Assembly: GCA_023419605.1 (NCBI GenBank)
Contig: JAEZXR010000013.1
Coordinates: 1 to 64,000 of the forward strand
DNA length: 64,000 nucleotides
Source: Bacillota bacterium
GTDB taxonomy: Bacteria > Bacillota > Clostridia > Acetivibrionales > JAEZXR01
Direction of reading: 5' to 3'
The notes beneath the pieces were generated by a model that was not told the origin of the DNA, made no database searches, and saw nothing but the letters and a program-made list of their open reading frames with translations. This document shows positions 60,735 through 64,000 of the stretch, in pieces. The position numbers were made by a program, and so were the translations under genes. Each line of letters starts with the position of its first letter. Position 1 is the first letter of the stretch.

Positions 60735-62408
60735 ATGAAAAGAAATAGGCTTACTAAGCTGGCTGCACTAGCTGTTATAACTTCCATGCTATTTACAGCT
60801 GCTGCATGCGGATCCGGTGCAAAAACCGGCACCGACAATAAAACCAACACCTCTGCTGGCACTAGTTCTTCCAATACCAACACAAAAACAGATCCACTGG
60901 CCAAATATGATCCTCCCGTTACCATCACTGCATGGAGGTCATTATCTCCAACGTTAAAGTATGAAAATGGCGATACGATAGATAACAATGCATATACAAA
61001 GGCTTATTTGGATCAGTTGGGAATCAAGCTTAACTATGTCTGGACAGTGCCCGAAGAACAGTTTGAACAAAAAATGAACATCTCCATAGCGTCAGGCGAC
61101 CTTCCCGATATCATGTGGTTATACAACAAACAGCTAATAGACCTTGCTGAGAATGATATGCTCTATGATCTGACAAAATTATACGAAACCAATACTTCAG
61201 CAACCACCAAAGAAATTATGCAGCAGGATCAGGTAAGTTTTGATACTGCAAAAGTTGGCGGAAAGCTTATGGCTCTTCCTTATACCGGATCAGCGATCGA
61301 CTCGCTGCATATGATGTATCTTAGAACAGATTGGCTGCAAAATCTTGGACTGTCCGAACCGAAGACCATGCAGGATGTATTGAACATAGCCAGTGCTTTT
61401 GCAAAGAAAGATCCGGACAAAAACGGCAAGGATGACACTTACGGATTGGCCCTGGTTAAGACTTTCCTCACAGAAGGTCATGCGAATGCCAATGGTTTCT
61501 TTGCAGGGTACCATGCATATCCAAGAAGGTGGGTAAAAGATGCATCCGGCAAATTGACCTATGGAAGCATTTCCCCTGAAACAAAGGTTGCATTAAAGCA
61601 ACTGCAGGATATGTATAAGGATGGCTTGATCGACAAGGAATTTGGTGTAAAGGATAGAGCGAAGGTGGCAGAAACTGTTTCTGCAGGAAAAGTTGGTATT
61701 GAATTCGGTTCCATGTCAGGTCCGCTTTCATTCTTACAGACCAGTGTAGATAACGATCCAAAAGCAGAATGGAAATCATTCCCTTTACCGTCCATTGATG
61801 ACAAGCCTGCTGCTGCTATTGCAAAGATGCCTATAACAAAGTATTTTGCTGTGAGCAAGAAATCAAAAAATCCCGAAGCAATCATGAAGCTTCTTGAATT
61901 TGGTACCAAAGGCTATACGAAAGATGCAGATCCCAGTCTTGGCACAAGTCCAAGCGGTATTCCGGTGTGGCAGTATGCTGTAGTTGGTTATGAACCTGCC
62001 AGGAAAAACCTGGATGCTCATTTGCATATAGCAGATGCTATCAAGACCAAGGATGCGTCAAAGCTGAATGTGGAAGAAAAGGGCTATTATGACAAAATCG
62101 TAGACTTCAGAGCCGGTAACAGAAAGAACTGGGGAACTGACAGGGTATTTGGTTCACCGAGCAGCTTTGAAGTAATTAATAGCTATGTACAAAACAAGAG
62201 TTATATTTATGACGGCTTCTACGGTGCTCCGACACCTACCATGGTGGAAAAGAGAGCAACTCTTGAGAAGATGGAAGATGAAGTATTTACGAAAATCATT
62301 ATGGGCCAATCCATCGACACCTTTGATAAATTCATTGAGGATTGGAGAAAGCTGGGTGGAGACCAGATTACGAAGGAAGTCAATGATTGGGCAGCAAGGA
62401 ATAAATAA
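60735..62408 (+). CDS. Sugar ABC transporter substrate-binding lipoprotein (LplA/YtcQ-like)
   Basis: A 557-residue extracellular lipoprotein. The lipobox LFTAAACGSG places the lipidated Cys near residue 24, followed by an Asn/Thr/Ser/Lys linker. The body is family 1 solute-binding (NISIASGDLPDIMWLYNKQL, GKLMALPYTGSAIDSLHMMY, LRTDWLQNLGLSEPKTMQDV). Length and the RTDWLQKLGL segment fit the LplA/YesO-type proteins that bind oligosaccharides. CGGAGGAAGATT precedes the ATG. Regulated by the YesMN pair upstream by analogy. Confidence 0.92.
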   Translation: MKRNRLTKLAALAVITSMLFTAAACGSGAKTGTDNKTNTSAGTSSSNTNTKTDPLAKYDPPVTITAWRSLSPTLKYENGDTIDNNAYTKAYLDQLGIKLNYVWTVPEEQFEQKMNISIASGDLPDIMWLYNKQLIDLAENDMLYDLTKLYETNTSATTKEIMQQDQVSFDTAKVGGKLMALPYTGSAIDSLHMMYLRTDWLQNLGLSEPKTMQDVLNIASAFAKKDPDKNGKDDTYGLALVKTFLTEGHANANGFFAGYHAYPRRWVKDASGKLTYGSISPETKVALKQLQDMYKDGLIDKEFGVKDRAKVAETVSAGKVGIEFGSMSGPLSFLQTSVDNDPKAEWKSFPLPSIDDKPAAAIAKMPITKYFAVSKKSKNPEAIMKLLEFGTKGYTKDADPSLGTSPSGIPVWQYAVVGYEPARKNLDAHLHIADAIKTKDASKLNVEEKGYYDKIVDFRAGNRKNWGTDRVFGSPSSFEVINSYVQNKSYIYDGFYGAPTPTMVEKRATLEKMEDEVFTKIIMGQSIDTFDKFIEDWRKLGGDQITKEVNDWAARNK

Positions 62409-62445
62409 GGGAAAATTGTGAGCCTTTAGTTCAAGACATATTCAT

Positions 62446-62480
62446 CCAGGGGGAAAGCAGAAACAGATCTTTTCCCCTGG
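62446..62480 (+). promoter_or_regulatory. Intercistronic hairpin between binding protein and permease
   Basis: CCAGGGGGAAA (62446-62456) faces TTTTCCCCTGG (62470-62480). It is placed as in many ABC operons, where such a stem allows the binding protein to be made in excess. Confidence 0.6.
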
Positions 62481-62513
62481 GTGTTTATGCAGCATTCAAA
62501 TGGGGGACCGAAT

Positions 62514-63413
62514 ATGACAAGTAAAAAAAGATTACAGGAATTGCCTCTACACTTAATGATACTGCCGGGATTGATTTGTGTATTTATTTTTAGCTATATA
62601 CCCATGTTTGGAATCGTAATGGCATTCCAAAAGTTTGTCCCGGCCAAGGGGATATTCAATTCCAAGTGGGTTGGGTTGGCTAATTTTGAATATATGTTGA
62701 ACCTGCCCAATATTTATAGTGTTTTATTTAATACGGTATTTATCGCTGTGATGAAGATTATCGCAGGACTGATCGTTCCTATCGTGTTTGCTTTGCTGCT
62801 CAATGAAGTGGGAAAGAATACCTTTAAACGAACCATACAGACCATGATTTATTTCCCTCACTTTCTCTCTTGGGTTATTCTTGGTGGAATACTCATTGAT
62901 GTTCTTTCACCCTCCAGCGGGGTTGTCAATCAGTTTCTTGCTGTACTGGGAATTGAACCGATCTTTTTTCTGGGGGATGAAAAGTGGTTTCCGTTTACTC
63001 TTGTGATTACGGATGTATGGAAAAATTTCGGATATAATACAATTGTTTACTTGGCTGCACTCACGAGTATCGACCCATCTCTATATGAGGCTGCAACAAT
63101 GGATGGTGCCAACCGTTGGAAACAAACCCTCCATGTTACCATACCCGGTATTTTGCCTATCGTAACGCTGATGACGGTTTTAAGTTTGGGTAATGTGTTG
63201 AATGCAGGTTTTGAACAGATATTTAATCTCTATAGTCCGCAGGTTTACAGCTCAGGGGATATCATTGATACTTTGGTGTATAGAATTGGTTTGATAGATG
63301 CCCAATATAGTGTTGCTACCGCTATAGGATTATTTAAATCCATTATTTCCTTTGGACTTATCGTCGTATCCAATAAGCTTGCAAATAAATATGCCGGTTA
63401 CCGGGTGTTCTAA
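62514..63413 (+). CDS. Sugar ABC transporter permease (LplB-like)
   Basis: A 299-residue membrane protein with about six spans: LHLMILPGLICVFIFSYIPM at the N-terminus, VGLANFEYMLN, NEVGKNTFKRTIQTMIYFPH and the EAA-loop EAATMDGANRWKQTLHVTIP that contacts the ATPase. Typical LplB/YtcP-type subunit. GGGGGACCGAAT precedes ATG 62514; an in-frame GTG at 62481 lies inside the hairpin and is less likely. No ATPase gene is seen in the window; in this group a shared MsmX-type ATPase is often used (family knowledge). Confidence 0.92.
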   Translation: MTSKKRLQELPLHLMILPGLICVFIFSYIPMFGIVMAFQKFVPAKGIFNSKWVGLANFEYMLNLPNIYSVLFNTVFIAVMKIIAGLIVPIVFALLLNEVGKNTFKRTIQTMIYFPHFLSWVILGGILIDVLSPSSGVVNQFLAVLGIEPIFFLGDEKWFPFTLVITDVWKNFGYNTIVYLAALTSIDPSLYEAATMDGANRWKQTLHVTIPGILPIVTLMTVLSLGNVLNAGFEQIFNLYSPQVYSSGDIIDTLVYRIGLIDAQYSVATAIGLFKSIISFGLIVVSNKLANKYAGYRVF

Positions 63414-63429
63414 CAGGGAGTGAATTAAA

Positions 63430-64000
63430 ATGAAGATGAATATCTCTACCAGTAGAAAAGTTTTTCAAGTTTTTAACTATGCATTACTGAGTATTACAGC
63501 TTTTATCTGTTTACTCCCCATCATCAATGTTCTCGCTGTTTCGTTCAGCTCAAAAGCTGCTGCAGCGGCTGGCTTTGTCAAGCTGTGGCCCGTTGAATTC
63601 ACGCTGGCTTCCTATGAATATGCTCTTAGCAAACCTGAATTCCTACAGTCTTTTTTGGTTTCAATACAGAGGGTTTCATTAGGATATATTGTTAACATGT
63701 GTATGGTCATATCGGTTGCATATCCTTTATCCAAGGAAACAAGAACCTTCCGGTGGAGAAATGTGTATGCGTGGTTCTTTATCGTAACCATGCTCTTCAA
63801 TGGAGGACTGATGCCTACCTATATGACCGTAAAATCTCTTGGATTACTGGATAAGATATGGGCTCTGATTCTTCCGGGAGCTGTACCGATTTTTAACGTT
63901 ATCCTGCTGATGAATTTTTTCCGCGGTCTTCCTACAGAGATAGAAGAAGCTGCATACATGGATGGAGCAGGACATTGGACAACTTTATTCAAGATTTATT
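63430..64000 (+). CDS. Sugar ABC transporter permease (LplC-like), partial, runs off the right edge
   Basis: The ATG at 63430 opens a frame to the window end (190 codons). It encodes KVFQVFNYALLSITAFICLL, then PIINVLAVSFSS, WRNVYAWFFIVTMLFNGGLM, PTYMTVKSLGLLDKIWALIL and the start of the EAA loop EEAAYMDGAGHWTTLFKIY. It is the second permease of the importer and would form a heterodimer with the LplB-like protein. CAGGGAGTGAATTAAA precedes the ATG, 16 nt after the previous stop. Confidence 0.9.
   Translation, partial: MKMNISTSRKVFQVFNYALLSITAFICLLPIINVLAVSFSSKAAAAAGFVKLWPVEFTLASYEYALSKPEFLQSFLVSIQRVSLGYIVNMCMVISVAYPLSKETRTFRWRNVYAWFFIVTMLFNGGLMPTYMTVKSLGLLDKIWALILPGAVPIFNVILLMNFFRGLPTEIEEAAYMDGAGHWTTLFKIY

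Overview
The window looks like a chromosomal stretch of a low-GC Gram-positive, probably a cellulolytic clostridium. Supporting signs are a secreted protein ending in a family 3 cellulose-binding module, strong AGGAGG-type ribosome binding sites, lipobox lipoproteins, YesMN/Lpl-type sugar uptake genes and clostridial-type insertion sequences. This placement is inference; no rRNA or other taxonomic marker is present.

Layout. 1-3000: accessory DNA with a transposase fragment, an orphan secreted protein whose signal peptide lies in a shifted frame, and an intact IS3-type element. 3080-7180: a Fur-box-preceded iron-siderophore ABC importer. 7216-9518: oleate hydratase and its TetR-type regulator. 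9800-13415: a small secreted protein and an OmpR/histidine-kinase pair. 13671-16391: a split sigma-factor-like pair, divergent from a lysis cassette (membrane/coiled-coil protein, LL-H-type holin, amidase). 16579-21378: a 1599-residue secreted HYR/Ig-repeat protein with a C-terminal CBM3. 21720-26435: a large toxin with the leader motif of injection-system cargo and a C-terminal WHH-type HNH nuclease, followed by a SUKH-type immunity protein. 27134-55532: a nearly continuous operon for an extracellular contractile injection system (eCIS; Afp/PVC-like). It encodes a AAA+ ATPase, DUF4255 protein, sheath, two tube proteins, tail-assembly chaperone, DUF6760-like protein, a large unknown protein, LysM protein, hub, spike, PAAR tip, gp25 wedge, two baseplate-J-type proteins, tail protein I, and three fibre genes each followed by a small coiled-coil gene. 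55674-56899: an MBL-fold hydrolase and a glycosylase remnant. 56995-64000: a YesM/YesN two-component system and an Lpl-type sugar ABC importer, cut by the window end.

How it may work together (inference). The split sigma pair could switch on the lysis cassette and the eCIS operon: a GGTTGTAAA motif occurs in both control regions. The holin and amidase would release assembled particles. The payload carries an antibacterial-type DNase tip, and the adjacent immunity gene implies that bacteria, possibly kin, are targets, rather than the eukaryotic targets of the classic eCIS. The CBM3 protein may tie the system to life on cellulose.

The most unusual single signal is between the tail-assembly chaperone and the DUF6760-like frame. 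The downstream frame has no ordinary start codon, and the junction carries a T TTG GGG slippery heptamer, an 8-nt spacer and a stem-loop. This is what a programmed -1 frameshift analogous to phage G/GT would look like. A second is an in-frame amber codon separating the payload leader motif from the rest of the toxin.
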